DNA of 64,000 bases from Aricia agestis (GCF_905147365.1 NC_056423.1:4754501-4818500); one strand, 5' to 3'. Positions 24,301 to 32,299 are shown, counted from the first letter of the stretch. Notes: generated by a model from the letters alone, not told the origin. Program-made: numbers and translations.

Positions 24301-24329
24301 GTCGCAGGTACTATTTTTTTGTCCTCCAT
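6265..24329 (-). CDS. kmr: PLEKHA5/6/7-family PH-domain protein (kramer-like), whole gene
   Basis: Twenty-one exons join on the minus strand with GT-AG introns and matching phases: 24363-23078, 22962-22755, 22227-22182, 21904-21816, 21690-20940, 20800-20120, 20028-19833, 15601-15375, 15246-15124, 15042-14878, 14678-14434, 14264-14107, 13800-13691, 13300-13165, 12630-12508, 12173-11967, 11749-11061, 10805-10632, 10014-9913, 8784-8688, 6374-6265. From ATG 24329 this encodes 1,962 residues. Residues 1-385 are Gln/Pro/Asn-rich; 386-485 form a PH domain with the basic 'KVWRKRWFVL' strand and a C-terminal helix Trp in 'LKWVKML'; about 1,191-1,500 is largely coiled coil; 'PERYIPE' and 'SPEEQQKRQEKVE' near 1,850-1,880 match vertebrate PLEKHA tails. 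The family binds phosphoinositides and acts at junctions and the cortical cytoskeleton. The fly name kramer is from memory. The true N-terminus is uncertain because the reading frame stays open upstream of the ATG to the splice acceptor. Confidence 0.85.
6895..6953. repeat. perfect 26-bp-arm palindrome
   Basis: Arms 6895-6920 and 6928-6953 are exact inverse copies, beginning 'gatatagggactagggtttg', around the 7-base spacer 'acacttt'. It lies in the last intron of the kmr-like gene and could fold into a long hairpin in the transcript. Confidence 0.9.
6955..7103. mobile_element. decayed family H MITE, copy 2
   Basis: The ends 'tatcagagaaatt' and 'aaatttctcag' are inverted. The interior 'cccgaccaaactacgtag' matches the 'gcaaccaaactacttatg' part of copy 1. 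It abuts the palindrome at 6895-6953. Confidence 0.5.
8688..8784 (-). CDS. kmr: kmr-like exon t
   Basis: Acceptor ggttatgttag/AGC and donor G/GTGAGA. 'SPDSEEKKQREHLLQMNQIL' and 'AKQVTEMSKIIA' form a charged helix that closes the conserved C-terminal block. Confidence 0.85.
8785..9912. other. intron of the kmr-like gene carrying a TTAA MITE
   Basis: AT-rich intron between exons s and t. Apart from the foldback at 9345-9501 nothing is recognised. Confidence 0.7.
9345..9501. mobile_element. 157-bp foldback MITE flanked by TTAA
   Basis: Arms of about 65 bp are nearly identical inverse copies: outer CGGCCGTTCCCAATATTTGA against CGTCCGTTCCCAATATTTGA, inner 'gagataggaatagctca'. Both sides have TTAA (9341-9344 and 9502-9505), the duplication made by piggyBac-type transposases. 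The termini do not match the canonical CCC start, so the superfamily is inference. Confidence 0.75.
9913..10014 (-). CDS. kmr: kmr-like exon s: SPEEQQKRQEKVE segment
   Basis: Acceptor atttttatag/CCT and donor AAG/GTTAGT, 34 residues: 'PPELSPEEQQKRQEKVESIK' and 'KMLTSTSADPNNTK'. It follows directly on PERYIPEK, as in vertebrate PLEKHA proteins (family knowledge). Confidence 0.88.
10015..10631. other. intron between exons r and s
   Basis: About half is repeat family A (10276-10580), which ends 51 bases before the donor of exon r. The rest is AT-rich and featureless. Confidence 0.75.
10276..10580 (+). mobile_element. family A SINE-like repeat, copy 1
   Basis: It starts 'acgtgagagagccatgcttc', passes through 'accacgttctcacagaaaac', a C/T-rich run, 'ctcttaaaaggccggcaacg' and 'catcaggtgacccgtttgct', and ends in an A10 run. 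Four copies share this layout. The 3' A-run suggests retroposition. I recognise it as a common lepidopteran repeat but cannot name it. Confidence 0.75.
10632..10805 (-). CDS. kmr: kmr-like exon r: PERYIPE segment
   Basis: Acceptor ttattccaaag/GTC and donor AAG/GTAGGA, 58 residues. 'SLDDADMERVVRGAAPDVV' and 'PDSIDRLLAAPQKILIPERY' lead into 'IPEK'. IPERYIPE is a hallmark of the PLEKHA5/6/7 C-terminal region. It is strongly GC-rich. Confidence 0.88.
11061..11749 (-). CDS. kmr: kmr-like exon q: Ser-rich linker
   Basis: Acceptor tactttcacag/GT and donor GAT/GTGAGT, about 230 residues. It starts with a basic helix 'VRIVKRESERRQRDRERS', then a Ser/Tyr-rich region ('SSSYNKNYDRSPYDRMSMST'), then 'KEKRRHYTAPHHLSAKML'. 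It ends 'PKDAYGQD'. Confidence 0.85.
11866..11914. repeat. 19-bp tandem repeat in an intron
   Basis: About two and a half copies of the unit 'agtaccatcatagtatcat' occur in the intron between exons p and q. No function is suggested. Confidence 0.8.
11967..12173 (-). CDS. kmr: kmr-like exon p
   Basis: Acceptor attttccag/GC and donor G/GTGAGT. 'KRRSFSSWSETNLDT' (an RRSFSS phosphosite-like motif) is followed by Tyr-containing segments 'LDYDYAPSQTYEHTS' and 'PLYVDTRAPP'. Confidence 0.85.
12508..12630 (-). CDS. kmr: kmr-like exon o: end of coiled coil
   Basis: Acceptor ccacttacag/AA and donor G/GTAAGA. It encodes 'VTRVQQLVSALQRQRQELS' and 'RAVRHLTQQSHALQTTHDSM', a Gln-rich amphipathic helix. Confidence 0.85.
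12763..13140 (+). repeat. family B repeat interrupted by a family H MITE
   Basis: The left part (12763-12850) reads 'cggaaaccgtatatttttcc' then 'gaaacaaaaactattctatg'. The right part (13026-13140) reads 'tctcaaagtatcatcataca' then 'gacaggcatacttttgcatt'. Joined, these give the order seen in uninterrupted family B copies such as 46593-46800. The interruption is the family H element at 12851-13025. Confidence 0.7.
12851..13025. mobile_element. family H MITE, copy 3, nested in family B
   Basis: The ends 'tatcagagacgttgatccta' and 'taggaataaatttcctcgat' (then 'ggtac') are inverted. 'gtac' occurs at both borders and is either a duplication or terminal sequence. It is younger than its host repeat. 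Confidence 0.65.
13165..13300 (-). CDS. kmr: kmr-like exon n: Arg-rich helix
   Basis: Acceptor ttgttacacag/AAA and donor G/GTAAGA. 'KLEQTVADNARLERELQQLR' continues the coiled coil, then a basic run 'RALRARRARP' and a His/Gln stretch. It is GC-rich compared with the surrounding intron. Confidence 0.85.
13301..14106. other. introns around exon m
   Basis: AT-rich introns with no repeat or other feature recognised. Confidence 0.6.
13691..13800 (-). CDS. kmr: kmr-like exon m, weak donor
   Basis: Acceptor aattttcag/GA. It encodes 'GVRTKLDSVSITDKADTSSG' and 'LEAELARVHAMLAHNSK'. The only frame-compatible donor I find is AAG/GTTTAT, a poor match to the consensus; frame with exon n supports it. Confidence 0.75.
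14107..14264 (-). CDS. kmr: kmr-like exon l: coiled coil
   Basis: Acceptor atattgacag/A and donor G/GTAAGT. It encodes 'RWLESAAAGKPLETEAARVR' and 'ELWALEQELADEAAMIQGI', predicted helical. The frame enters in phase 2 and leaves in phase 1. Confidence 0.85.
14434..14678 (-). CDS. kmr: kmr-like exon k: coiled coil
   Basis: Acceptor aataatttcag/GAT and donor AG/GTAATT. 'KAAEREESLQKLEHLKMQLM' and 'ELENQYEK' have heptad-like leucines. This is followed by 'LVDNMVKLGSLYNRPG', similar to the VKLGSLY segment I recall from vertebrate PLEKHA proteins. Confidence 0.85.
14878..15042 (-). CDS. kmr: kmr-like exon j: start of the helical region
   Basis: Acceptor tacgttaatcag/CAA and a weak donor GAG/GTGCTT. 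It encodes 55 residues including 'GELLGRSHEELVLLLIQLRR' and 'HRSIEQCCAQISSIE', amphipathic helices leading into the coiled coil. Phase 0 at both ends. Confidence 0.8.
15124..15246 (-). CDS. kmr: kmr-like exon i, with second RAVSPRVR motif
   Basis: Acceptor tgtctgttacag/TTA and donor TTG/GTAAGT, 41 residues, phase 0 at both ends, so it could be skipped without changing frame. It contains 'SLQQPIRAVSPRVRISTD', matching exon h over RAVSPRVR. Confidence 0.8.
15375..15601 (-). CDS. kmr: kmr-like exon h, with first RAVSPRVR motif
   Basis: Acceptor ttctttttcag/CT and donor GAT/GTAAGC. It encodes 'SMTMSGANVEPGPN' and then 'IPVRAVSPRVRWVEEKPQE'. The core RAVSPRVR is repeated in exon i. Confidence 0.85.
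15935..15964 (-). CDS. kmr: possible kmr-like 30-base microexon inside the giant exon's tail
   Basis: Acceptor ccttctag/TA and the strong donor A/GTAAGT define 30 bases that join exon g to exon h in frame, adding VLRGPDLYMI and completing a Thr codon. The same bases are the read-on of the giant exon past its TGA. It is either a microexon or post-stop readthrough sequence; the pyrimidine tract before the acceptor is short. Confidence 0.45.
15978..19258 (-). CDS. kmr: kmr-like giant alternative exon, 1,093 residues, ends at TGA
   Basis: The acceptor ttgcaccccag/AG follows in frame from exon g. One uninterrupted frame of 3.28 kb is far beyond chance in DNA this AT-rich. The product is Ser/Asn/Asp-rich and probably disordered, with a run of Tyr motifs in its N-terminal third ('HYLPMSP', 'NPYVEM', 'TYELV', 'PVYMEL') and more near the end ('DEYVSLA', 'GVYEQLA', 'SEYMHTL'). 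It ends '...NNGTANEQ' then TGA at 15978-15980. The minus-strand sequence stays open for 43 more bases to a consensus donor at 15935. Used as a terminal exon it gives a protein of 2,167 residues. It carries no domain I recognise. Confidence 0.8.
19833..20028 (-). CDS. kmr: kmr-like exon g
   Basis: Acceptor attatttacag/A and donor GAAG/GTAAAA. It encodes KEESMKRLLEWKQRMLQSPL, then a Ser-rich stretch ending YSSDDEG. 'LLEWKQRMLQSPL' matches what I recall of PLEKHA-family sequences downstream of the PH domain. It ends in phase 1, which fits three alternative acceptors: 19258, 15964 and 15601. Confidence 0.85.
20120..20800 (-). CDS. kmr: kmr-like exon f: disordered Ser/Lys-rich region
   Basis: Acceptor aatatttacag/CCT and donor CAG/GTAAAT, phase 0 at both ends, 227 residues. 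It contains 'RPHSADFLEYEMK', 'QRPKSSLDINSFYDPSSD' and 'RSASARVPSSNERE'. The RPHSAD and RPKSS motifs suggest basophilic-kinase or 14-3-3 sites, which is inference. Confidence 0.85.
20940..21690 (-). CDS. kmr: kmr-like exon e: Gln/Tyr/Pro-rich linker
   Basis: Acceptor attttacag/G and donor TAT/GTAAGT. It encodes 250 residues of low-complexity sequence with repeated Gln runs and motifs such as 'DPNYDLLKQPASHYSQG' and 'GDYEDIYAEYGGDNQYG'. 'QDAYGRTVPVQ' here resembles 'KDAYGQD' in exon q. Predicted disordered; no known domain is seen. Confidence 0.85.
21816..21904 (-). CDS. kmr: kmr-like exon d (89 bases)
   Basis: Acceptor gaattttag/GAG and donor AT/GTATGT. It encodes an acidic start (EEETPGPTYANAPPKPRRS) with a PPKPRR proline-basic stretch and ends in the middle of a Met codon completed by exon e. 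Confidence 0.75.
22182..22227 (-). CDS. kmr: kmr-like exon c (46 bases)
   Basis: Acceptor tgctttcag/T and donor GAG/GTGGGT. It encodes NDQRQNQSDRAAAKPE, a charged linker after the PH domain. It is too short to stand alone; support is the phase match with both neighbours. Confidence 0.75.
22755..22962 (-). CDS. kmr: kmr-like exon b: second half of PH domain
   Basis: Acceptor tttttctag/GT and donor AA/GTATGT. It completes the PH fold with 'LGSVLLPSYRVSAC', 'RKFSFKLEHANMRTYVLAA' and the closing helix 'LKWVKMLTMAALMQ'. The resemblance to the PLEKHA7 PH domain (LGSILLPSY, NMRTY) is what identifies the family. It is 208 bases with frame preserved on both sides. Confidence 0.9.
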
Positions 24330-24363
24330 TTGGTATTGTGCTTGTGCGGGCGGGGGATCAATC
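23078..24363 (-). CDS. kmr: kmr-like exon a: Gln-rich N-terminus and first half of PH domain
   Basis: The acceptor ...gttacag/G and the donor A/GTAAGTA are good. The frame is open from the acceptor (IDPPPAQAQYQ before the ATG at 24329), so the exon either continues coding from an upstream exon ending in phase 2 or contains the start codon. Base -3 of this ATG is C, a mediocre initiation context. The product is rich in Gln, Asn, Tyr and Pro, then Ser/Pro, then the PH strands from residue 386. The exon ends after 'FYYK'. Confidence 0.85.
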
Positions 24364-25074
24364 CTGTAACAAAAAGGCTGTCGTTAATAATCTGATTAGA
24401 CACATTTAAACACATGTTCAAGTGTCGGGTCATTGAGAATGGTCGAATTTTTTGCTCAAAACTTCTAATAACAGGTCTCGTTTCGATGGCGCTAGTTTCT
24501 TTCAAAGTTTGATTTAGAAAAGTACATCTAGCATTAATAACAATTTATTATTATGGAAACGGACACGAGTAAATGACATTTGTATTATTATTTAACAAAA
24601 ACTTTAATAACTGCAGTGTCAAAGGAAACAATTATAATGTATATCCTATAAATATAAAACATCCGTGTGTCTGTCTGTCCGCGCTCCCACCACTCATTAG
24701 TGGGCGGAAACGTGCTGATTATCTGTTCTACACGACGGGGATATTAAAAACTTGGGCACATGGCTAAAAATGTTTACAATAGGGGTGTACCGACTTGGGT
24801 GTTCCGACCGGTAGCAAAATTCCAAACAGAGAGAATGACTTTAGTAGCTGCAGTCCGTTTGGGATTATTTTGCCTTCAAGGCATCGTTATGTTGACTAAA
24901 TAAAGTTCACTTAATCTAAAATAACGGATAGTTAAAAACAAGGTTTTGTATAATGGCTTATTTTGAGTTACCTATAGTCTCTAGTTGAAATTTTGAAATT
25001 TAAAAATGTTAAGATGTTATATAATTATTATTCCCTCTTTTTTATCATAACAGTGCTTCGAATAACTAATAAAA
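24364..25074. other. upstream of exon a
   Basis: No upstream coding exon ending in the required phase was found here. A piece near 24660-24770 resembles lepidopteran repeat 3' ends ('aaacatccgtgtgtctgtct'). 'aataggggtgtaccgac' at 24779 recalls one end of the 3547-3960 element. Confidence 0.4.
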
Positions 25075-25391
25075 ATCTATACTAATATTATAATTGCAAA
25101 GAGTTTGTTTGTTTGTTTGAACGCGCTAATCTCACTACTGATCCGATTTGAAAAATTCTTTCAGTGTTAGATAGCCTATTTATCGAGGAAGGCTATAGGC
25201 TATATTTTATTGCATTAAGACTAATCGGAGCGAAGAAATAGAGGAAAGTGTGTGGAAAAAAAGGAGAAATTATTTGAAATGGCTTATTTGAACGCGCTAA
25301 TCTCAAGAACTACTGGTCCGATTTCAAAAATTAACTAATCTGTCTGTGAAATTTCTAATTTACGCGGGCGAATCCGCGCGGAACGTATAGT
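25075..25391 (+). repeat. family C repeat, copy 1
   Basis: 'tactaatattataattgcaa', 'gaacgcgctaatctca', 'gaggaaggctataggctata' and 'taatttacgcgggcgaatcc' occur in this order. An internal block containing 'gaacgcgctaatctca' occurs twice, as in copy 4 at 53400. Confidence 0.7.
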
Positions 25392-25749
25392 ATTAAATAC
25401 TCGATTCAACCTATCGAATACAGCAAATTACAATTTTCTCCAGAATTTGGGAACTTTAGGAAATAGCTTGGCAGTTTGGAAGCACAGTATCAGTAAATAG
25501 ATTTAAACTTTGAAACCACAGCCACTTTCAGCTGCCTGCATAACTTTGTGCTTGCCTTAATTCATGCTGCATATTTAAAGCATAGTTTAGGCTCTTAACT
25601 ATGCTTAAAATATACAGCATAAATAAACTTTAGACTTTAGAGTTTAGACTGTAGATCGATTCTACTAAACAATCTTACAATAACTATGTTTCAATCAGTT
25701 TTAATATGGTTTTGATACAGTCTCGGTAATAATACAATAAAATTACATC

Positions 25750-25952
25750 CATACTGATATTATAAATGCAAATGTGTCTGTCTGTCTGTTACCTCTTCAC
25801 TCCCAAACCGCTGTACGATTTTGCTGTTTGGTATGGAGATACTTTGAGTCCCGGGAAAGGACACAGGACATAGTTTTTATCCCGGAAAATGTACGGTTAC
25901 CGCGCGATAAACGAATTTTGGCGCAACGGAGTTGCGGGCGTCATCTAGTTAA
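25750..25952 (-). repeat. family B repeat, reversed
   Basis: Contains 'ggagatactttgagtcccgg', 'cccggaaaatgtacggttac' and 'ggcgcaacggagttgcgggc', the reverse of the family B order. Confidence 0.75.
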
Positions 25953-28236
25953 TAAAAATAATTTATTAGATTAAACAGCAAACATAACGTGATAACTTAA
26001 CAAAATTAACACCAATTAAAATAATTCTCACACATTTTAAACTGGTTTAGTTCGTGAATAAATATTATATAACTGTATTACTTTATAAACTGACGTGAGA
26101 AAATAACACTTAAATCTAAAAACACTCGTTTTATAGTGATTGTTTAAATCTCTATGCTCGATCGCGTGAAAAAACGTTAAGCTTTATTCACCCTGAAGTA
26201 AAGGCACGCACCAAGAGTTGAAAGAAAACGGATTTGGATTATGATGATCAACTTAATGACTCTTAACCTATCAATGCCCCATGAGATAACCGGTAATCAC
26301 GACAACAATAGAATAACAATAGATTTCCAAGAATCCACGATCGAAGGATTAAATCAGATTTGGAAGATATTTCTGAAAACAAGATAATATAAGCGCAAAT
26401 ATTATACAAAACCACACTTTTCACAGTATTTTAATTAAGTAAGTACATAAAATATTACTGCAGTCAGGCTGATATCAGACAGTTCATTTAATCACTTCCC
26501 TCTTATATTCGGAATTCATTCAAAAGAACAATCACTCAAGTGAAGTAACTTTTATAAGCTTTACGGATTGCGCGATTTACGCTTTGTTAATCCCAGCACC
26601 AACTATCTTGAGAGAATACTCACTGAACTGACCCAAAAATGCACCTTGTTTTGCCCAAATTTTCTTAAAAATTAGCATCAGGAGAAATTGCGTCAGCTGT
26701 TTAGTCTGCATAACCACAATATAAATATCATAATAGTACAGTAACTCTGCGTGTCCTTGAAATCAAACTCGCTGTACACACTAGTTGTGCGGGTGCGATA
26801 TGACACTGTTTTAATGCGTCTTGCGTCTGATTTATCTGTTTATGGTAAAACTCTGAAACTGCGTATTTTAATTAAATTAACATGGAGTATTTACGAAAAA
26901 TATATAAGAAATAAATCAGCAAAATAGGGCTAAGAAAACTAACAACCTATAAACAATACAAATCCCTAATCATTCTAGGTTGTACCTAGATATTCCTCAA
27001 TCCTCGCTGGATGACTATGTAATATTCTTTGAGCCAGGCAGATGCTAGCTGGGTTCTCGATTCTCGGGCCCATGGCCTCGACGAGTTTGCAGACCAAGTG
27101 AATATACTGTACATATTTATACTGTGGTTAGAGTCTGGCCAGCTGCCAGCCCCCGATCCACTCCTGATTCAAACGGCTCAATGTCAACGTGACCCATTTC
27201 GCGAAATTATTTTCGGCACTTAGTTATTTATAAACACTCTTTAATTTTGCCGCAAACCGCGTTCTTGGCTTATTATAAGATGCAGTCAACTCTGTGGCGC
27301 AGAGTCAGAGACACTGGGTCCCTAATTTCAGCCTTATAACCTACCCCCAACTGGTTTCAGGATTTTGATTGCCACACTATTATTAAGCCTTTGTGCGTAT
27401 ACAAATATATGAATCGTCTTCATTCATATATCACAAGACGAGCCACAAAATTAAAGGAAATTTTGTGTCGTGGTTTGAACAAAATATTATAGTAAATTAC
27501 TACATCGGTAACTTTATGTTGCCTGTGATATTGTGCTTGCAAAAAAGAATTCTGAAATACAATATTTCGCTCCAACAAAAAATATGTAGTTTTTCTAACA
27601 TCAACAGGGAGACATAATTTAGCCACAGTCATTTCGGATCCTGTTGTGACCAAAAATTTCACTATTTCAAAAACTATTCTAAGAAACAATCGAATATTTT
27701 AGCAAATTATTTGCAAATAGTGACCATTACAATCACTATTATAGCAAATACCGTAGAAGGCTTACTCCATAAAACAGTGTCACTCTGTACAATCTCACGT
27801 TCGCCAAGAAACCCGACTCAATTTAAAACGCATTAAACGTAACCATCATTATTGACCTCCTTAACAAATTGACTGTCATCAGATACTTTTTTACGTTACA
27901 TTAAACTAAATATTGTTTAATAGGTGAAACTGTTTACAGCGTGTACTTTGTTACGTTTAAGACCCTAATTGGGACACCCAAGTTCAAGTAACTCGATTCT
28001 CGTACTTAACTTAATATGACCGATTTCCTCAAATACCTCAGTGTTTTTGATATTTTTGTACTTGTTTATTTAATTAAATACCGAGCTTAGAGTTTTTATT
28101 TACTTTAGTTATATACGAATCGCCTTTATTTCATGAACGCGTTTGACGTTGGTTTCAGATTTTTTTACCGAAACCAAACCATAATCTTCTATATTTAAAC
28201 GAGCAATTCTTGTTTATATATATAATTGGAATCTCG
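25953..28236. other. gene-poor sequence
   Basis: No coding region is supported. A family G fragment lies near 26270-26345 ('acaatagatttccaagaatc', compare 59268-59335). The rest is AT-rich with no feature I can name. Confidence 0.5.
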
Positions 28237-28482
28237 GAATCGGTTATCGGTTTCGGGGGCGATAAATCGATCTAGCTAGGAATCATTTTCAGAAAATGTC
28301 TGTTTATTCGTGTTTTATCGATAATCGATAAACTGAAAAATATGACTTTTCCTGACATCTATTGGCGAATAATAATACTACTATGTGAGCAACTAATTGT
28401 TTTAACGACCAGCAGATGGCGTTATTAAGTAACACGAAGTCAATGAGTGTTTGCTATACCGAGCAAAGCTCGGTCATCCAGG
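28237..28482 (+). mobile_element. Helitron-like non-autonomous element
   Basis: It begins near 'ggttatcggtttcgggggcg' and ends with the hairpin ACCGAGC-AAA-GCTCGGT (28459-28475) followed by 'catccagg'. The hairpin and 'cctagctaga' blocks are shared, in reverse, with 2840-2950. No terminal inverted repeats and no coding are seen. Helitron class is inference from the 3' hairpin. Confidence 0.5.
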
Positions 28483-28840
28483 TACTCATTATTATGTAAA
28501 TACACCAGCTACATTTTAACAATCTTATAATCTCTGGTCTCGCTATCAAATTGTGCCACCAAGTGTGCAAGGGCCCTTAGTACATAAAATAAACTTGGAA
28601 TGGAGGTCGGTACTAAAATCTTTACTGTTCGTGTTGATCGATAGCAAACTGAATTTCTCAGTATAATCAGAAATCTAAATAGTTTGTGTAAGTTATACGG
28701 CAACACTCAGATACATTTAGCTATTACTTTTGTATCAAAATCTTCATTGAATTAAAGTTAAATGATAATGCAATGTATCAAAGCGCTTTTACGAAAAGTT
28801 ACACATGTGCACGGGATATAAGTAAAGTATTAGTGAGTAA

Positions 28841-29220
28841 GCCCTAGAACTTTTTTTTTTGTGATTACTAACAAGCAAATTTTTTGTGAGTAACTACATT
28901 TTGATAAGACGAACAATATTTTTATTTGCGAAAAATCTCGAAAGTGGTAGCTAACAGAGATAGAAAGGATTTCATACTTTTATTTTTAGGACAAGGTTAC
29001 TCTTAAATTATATAACTATTAACTTACCAATATACAAAAAATCTGCTGGTTAGGGTACAGTAGTCAACCAAGTTTTGTTGATTACAGAACCCTAAAACGG
29101 AACCCTAACCAGCAGATTTTTTGTTTTTCGAAAATAAAAATATTTCTTCGTCTTAAATCAAAATGTAGCTACAAACAAAATATTAGCTTGTTAGTAATCA
29201 CAAAAAAATTGTTCTAGGGC
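28841..29220. mobile_element. family J foldback element with arms of about 130 bp
   Basis: The left end 'gccctagaac', a T-run, then 'gtgattactaacaagc' is mirrored at the right by 'gcttgttagtaatcac', an A-run, then 'gttctagggc'. The inner parts ('ctacattttgat', 'atatttttatttgcgaaaaa') also pair. The sequence 'tctgctggttagggt' forms a second stem around the centre. Confidence 0.75.
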
Positions 29221-29772
29221 TCCCTATGTCCTTCCATAGTCGGTTCAGAGGGTTGAGCATGACTTAACAGACAGACAGACACACTTTCGTATTTGTAAAA
29301 TTAAGTTTAATGAACATTTGGATGTATTATTATAACATGTAGTAAATTATTTTGATGATATGCAAAATAGCAACATTAATAGCGATTTCTTAACACTGAC
29401 ACAAAATTAGTACCAAAAACCCAGAATTGCAATCACTTTACACCGATTTAAAGTGCAAGGCGATTTTGCGAAATAGTTTGATTTGATTATCATCTCGCAA
29501 GACGTAACCTTTATAAATAAAAATCTTAGCAGACGATTCTCTGGTACTTGTTATTAGTGTTTTTGATGAATAATGCGTTAAAGGTATTTTTAATCTTATA
29601 CCTAGAGTAACAAAATTGATGATTGAATGATTCTCGTGTAATATAAAGGTAAAAGTAGCAGCGCTGAAACAGTTACTTTTGACTTCTATATTATCCCAAC
29701 GTCATGAATTTGCCCAGAGAAGAATCATAAAACTTACTCTTTCAGCTATTCTACTTTCATAGTGAACTCTAG
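29221..29772. other. intergenic sequence with family L foldback
   Basis: No gene. A family L copy lies at about 29641-29772: 'aaaagtagcagcgctgaa' at the left and 'ctactttcatagtgaactct' at the right are inverted. The family A copy starts at its right edge. Confidence 0.55.
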
Positions 29773-30104
29773 ATTTTTTTTTTATTATGGAATAAGGGGG
29801 CAAACGAGCAAACGGGTCACCTGATGGAAAGCAACTTCCGTCGCCCATGGACACTCGCAGCATCAGAAGAGCTGCATGTGCGTTGCCGGCCTTTTAAGAG
29901 GGAATAGGGTAAAAGGGGAGGGTAGGGAAGGGAAGGGAATAGGGGAGGGTAGGAAAGGGAAAAGGGTAGGGGATTGGGCCTCCGGTAAACTCACTCACTC
30001 GGCGTGAAACAGCGCAAGCGCTGTTTCACGCCGGTTTTCTGTGAGAGCGTGGTATTTATCCGGTCGAGCCGGCCCATTCGCGCCGAAGCATGGCTCTCCC
30101 ACGT
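29773..30104 (-). mobile_element. family A SINE-like repeat, copy 2, reversed
   Basis: Poly-T at the left, then 'gcaaacgagcaaacgggtca', 'cgttgccggccttttaagag', a G/A-rich run, 'gccggttttctgtgagagcg', ending 'catggctctcccacgt'. It is the same order as copy 1 read backwards. Confidence 0.75.
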
Positions 30105-31181
30105 ATAGCATGCTGCATGATAAGATATACATACACAGTACACACCCTAAAGTAATTATCAAGTTAAATCTGGGTCACCTCTGGACCTTAATTTTTGCTG
30201 TGTTAAGTTAAAGGATGTGGAATGACCTATATTGTGTTCTGCAAATCGTCAGCGTAATTCAAGTATAATATGGATAAGTGTTTCTGCTCGACCTGCTAGA
30301 TAGAGCCCCTACTAGTGCCGATTGAACTGTTAATACGATTATTATTGACCACGCTATTCCCCCTTAGAAAATAAGTCTATTTTAACTCCACCTTTGTCAA
30401 GCAGTGGTGATGATGACTCTGATGAGGTCCTTTTGAAAATATAAAGTTTCTAAACATGGAATATCGCTTTTGGAACAAAAATACCACAGATAGTTTAAAA
30501 AACCGTGGATTTTTTAAACTATCTGTGGTATCTTTGTTCCAAATTTTAAAACAATCAAATCTGCCGAAAAACAAAAATAAACGCTACGAAAAATGTATAT
30601 AACTTGAATTAATATTTTATTAATATATTTTCATACAGTATTACATTTAAATAAATTTACATAATGTAATGAAGAAGTTCCCACGGTGTCGTAATATATT
30701 AAATACTCGTTTATATCATACTATATCATTACATATCCTTGTGTAGTAGCAAAAACCCAAATTTCCTAATGCTGATTAGTAATATTGTTACCTAGAAATA
30801 CCCAAATTCTATATTTTTACCTAGAATTTTCTGTGCAAAAATCAAAATTTCGAAACTACATTTCAAATGAGCTTTGCATAGAGTCTTTTCGAGCTTTTAT
30901 CAGAGTGATTTTAGAATGAAAGCCAATGATATTCTATGTTACTAACGTAACTAGATTGGAAGTTTACGGTAGCAACGCGTTGCCACTTCGAAGATGCCTG
31001 CAGGCATATCTCACATACATAATGACATAACGAATATATGACTTGACAGTGTCTTTTGAACAAAAAAGTGGTTACGCATTTCTGAGAATATTTTGTAAGA
31101 CATTGCTACTCTAGTATTTTAGAAACTCATTGATGAAAGCTCAATCTTTCCTTGAATAGACTATCTAAGAAATTATTTCAT
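30105..31181. other. gene-poor sequence with a hairpin
   Basis: No gene is supported. It holds the hairpin at 30469-30543. The remainder is AT-rich without a recognised feature. Confidence 0.5.
30469..30543. repeat. hairpin with arms of about 33 bp
   Basis: Arms containing 'taccacagatagtttaaaaa' and 'ttttaaactatctgtggta' pair almost perfectly, extending to 'tttggaacaaa' and 'tttgttccaaa'. The loop is short (near 'ccgtgg'). No element ends are identified outside it. Confidence 0.8.
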
Positions 31182-31194
31182 AGGCAGAGTGCGC

Positions 31195-31347
31195 TGCACC
31201 TGGGTTGATCGTGCCCGTAACTTTGCCTAAGCGGGGAGTGGAGCACCATGGGGTTTTAGTGGGTAGTTCCTCGGAGAGTCCCACATACCCCGGCCGATGT
31301 CCCCAATCCGTCGGGGATGCGTAAAGAATTTCCCCATATAAAAAAAA
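31195..31347 (+). mobile_element. family K retroposed repeat with 13-bp target duplication
   Basis: The body contains 'gagcaccatggggttttagt', 'gggtagttcctcggagagtc' and 'gtcggggatgcgtaaagaat', ending in an A-run. It is flanked by 'aggcagagtgcgc' at 31182-31194 and again at 31348-31360, a clean target-site duplication. A second copy lies reversed at 50210-50380. Confidence 0.85.
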
Positions 31348-31479
31348 AGGCAGAGTGCGCACCTAAAATTATGAGTTATCTCAAGCCCCGCCGAAACAAC
31401 CAACTTTGACTTGGCATAACGCAACTAAATTCTGCTTATTGCATCAATTGCTCTGAAGGTATTTGACGCAAATGTCTGA

Positions 31480-31860
31480 CGGAAAAATGTACGGTTTCCA
31501 CGATAATAGAACTTTGCAGAGCTGCGGGCAACATCTGGTTGTACCATCGAAGAAATTGATTAATAGGCAGTGGACAGACCTATGTCATTAGGTCGGATGA
31601 TGTCAATTCAATATTAGCCGTAATCTGTCGGCTGGATTTGACATAGCGCAACTAAATTACGATTTACGTAGGTCTGTCATTTGCTACATGTATGCTGCAG
31701 TACATACAATACTAGATGATGCCAATATTTTTTGGCAACAAAAACTATTCTCGTACAAGCTTTGCCGTCTCTCAAAGTATCTCCACGCCAATCGGTTCAG
31801 CCTTTCAACCATGAAGAGGTAACATACAGACTTCCCACTTATAATATTAGTAAGGATAGA
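31480..31860. repeat. family B fragments around a family H copy
   Basis: A short reversed family B piece (about 31480-31520, 'aaaaatgtacggtttccac') is followed by a family H MITE (31546-31684, 'gtaccatcgaagaaattgat' then 'ctgtcggctggatttgacat') and then a forward family B piece (31720-31860, 'gccgtctctcaaagtatctc'). Confidence 0.6.
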
Positions 31861-32299
31861 ATTTTTTCTCACACATAGCATTTGTAAGTGAGGTTTATCT
31901 GGTAGCATATAGATACATCGCGTTATAGAAAGGAACGGGCAAGGACGTGTCGTTCACCCCGCGGTATGCAGGACCGGTGTCCAGCATCGGTTCACATCAC
32001 TAGTGTGTGCTGCGGTTTCGCTTGTTGATCTCATGGTAAAAAGATAAAAGTATTGAGATACTAATTGTTAGTACGCTATAATGTTTCAGGACCAGGACTC
32101 GGGATAGGGTGTTATTTTAAGGAGTTATGGACCAATTGCTCAATACTTAATAGTCGGCTTATAACGCAGACTATGAAGGTTTTATTTATTGAGTGATTTA
32201 AATAAAAGGTGATATGGACATGGCAAAAACTTTGTCGGTTCAGCTAGTCGTTAGATGATACATTATGTATTTGTTACGTTGAATTATATTTTATCCAAC
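31861..32299. other. intergenic sequence
   Basis: No gene or recognised repeat. Confidence 0.5.

Noticed and set aside
23155..24409. several plus-strand frames of 60-84 residues
   Set aside because: All are antisense shadows of exon a, whose Gln and Ser codons create open frames on the other strand.
24311..24505. 64-residue minus-strand frame overlapping exon a
   Set aside because: It runs across the splice acceptor in a different frame from the PH-domain reading.
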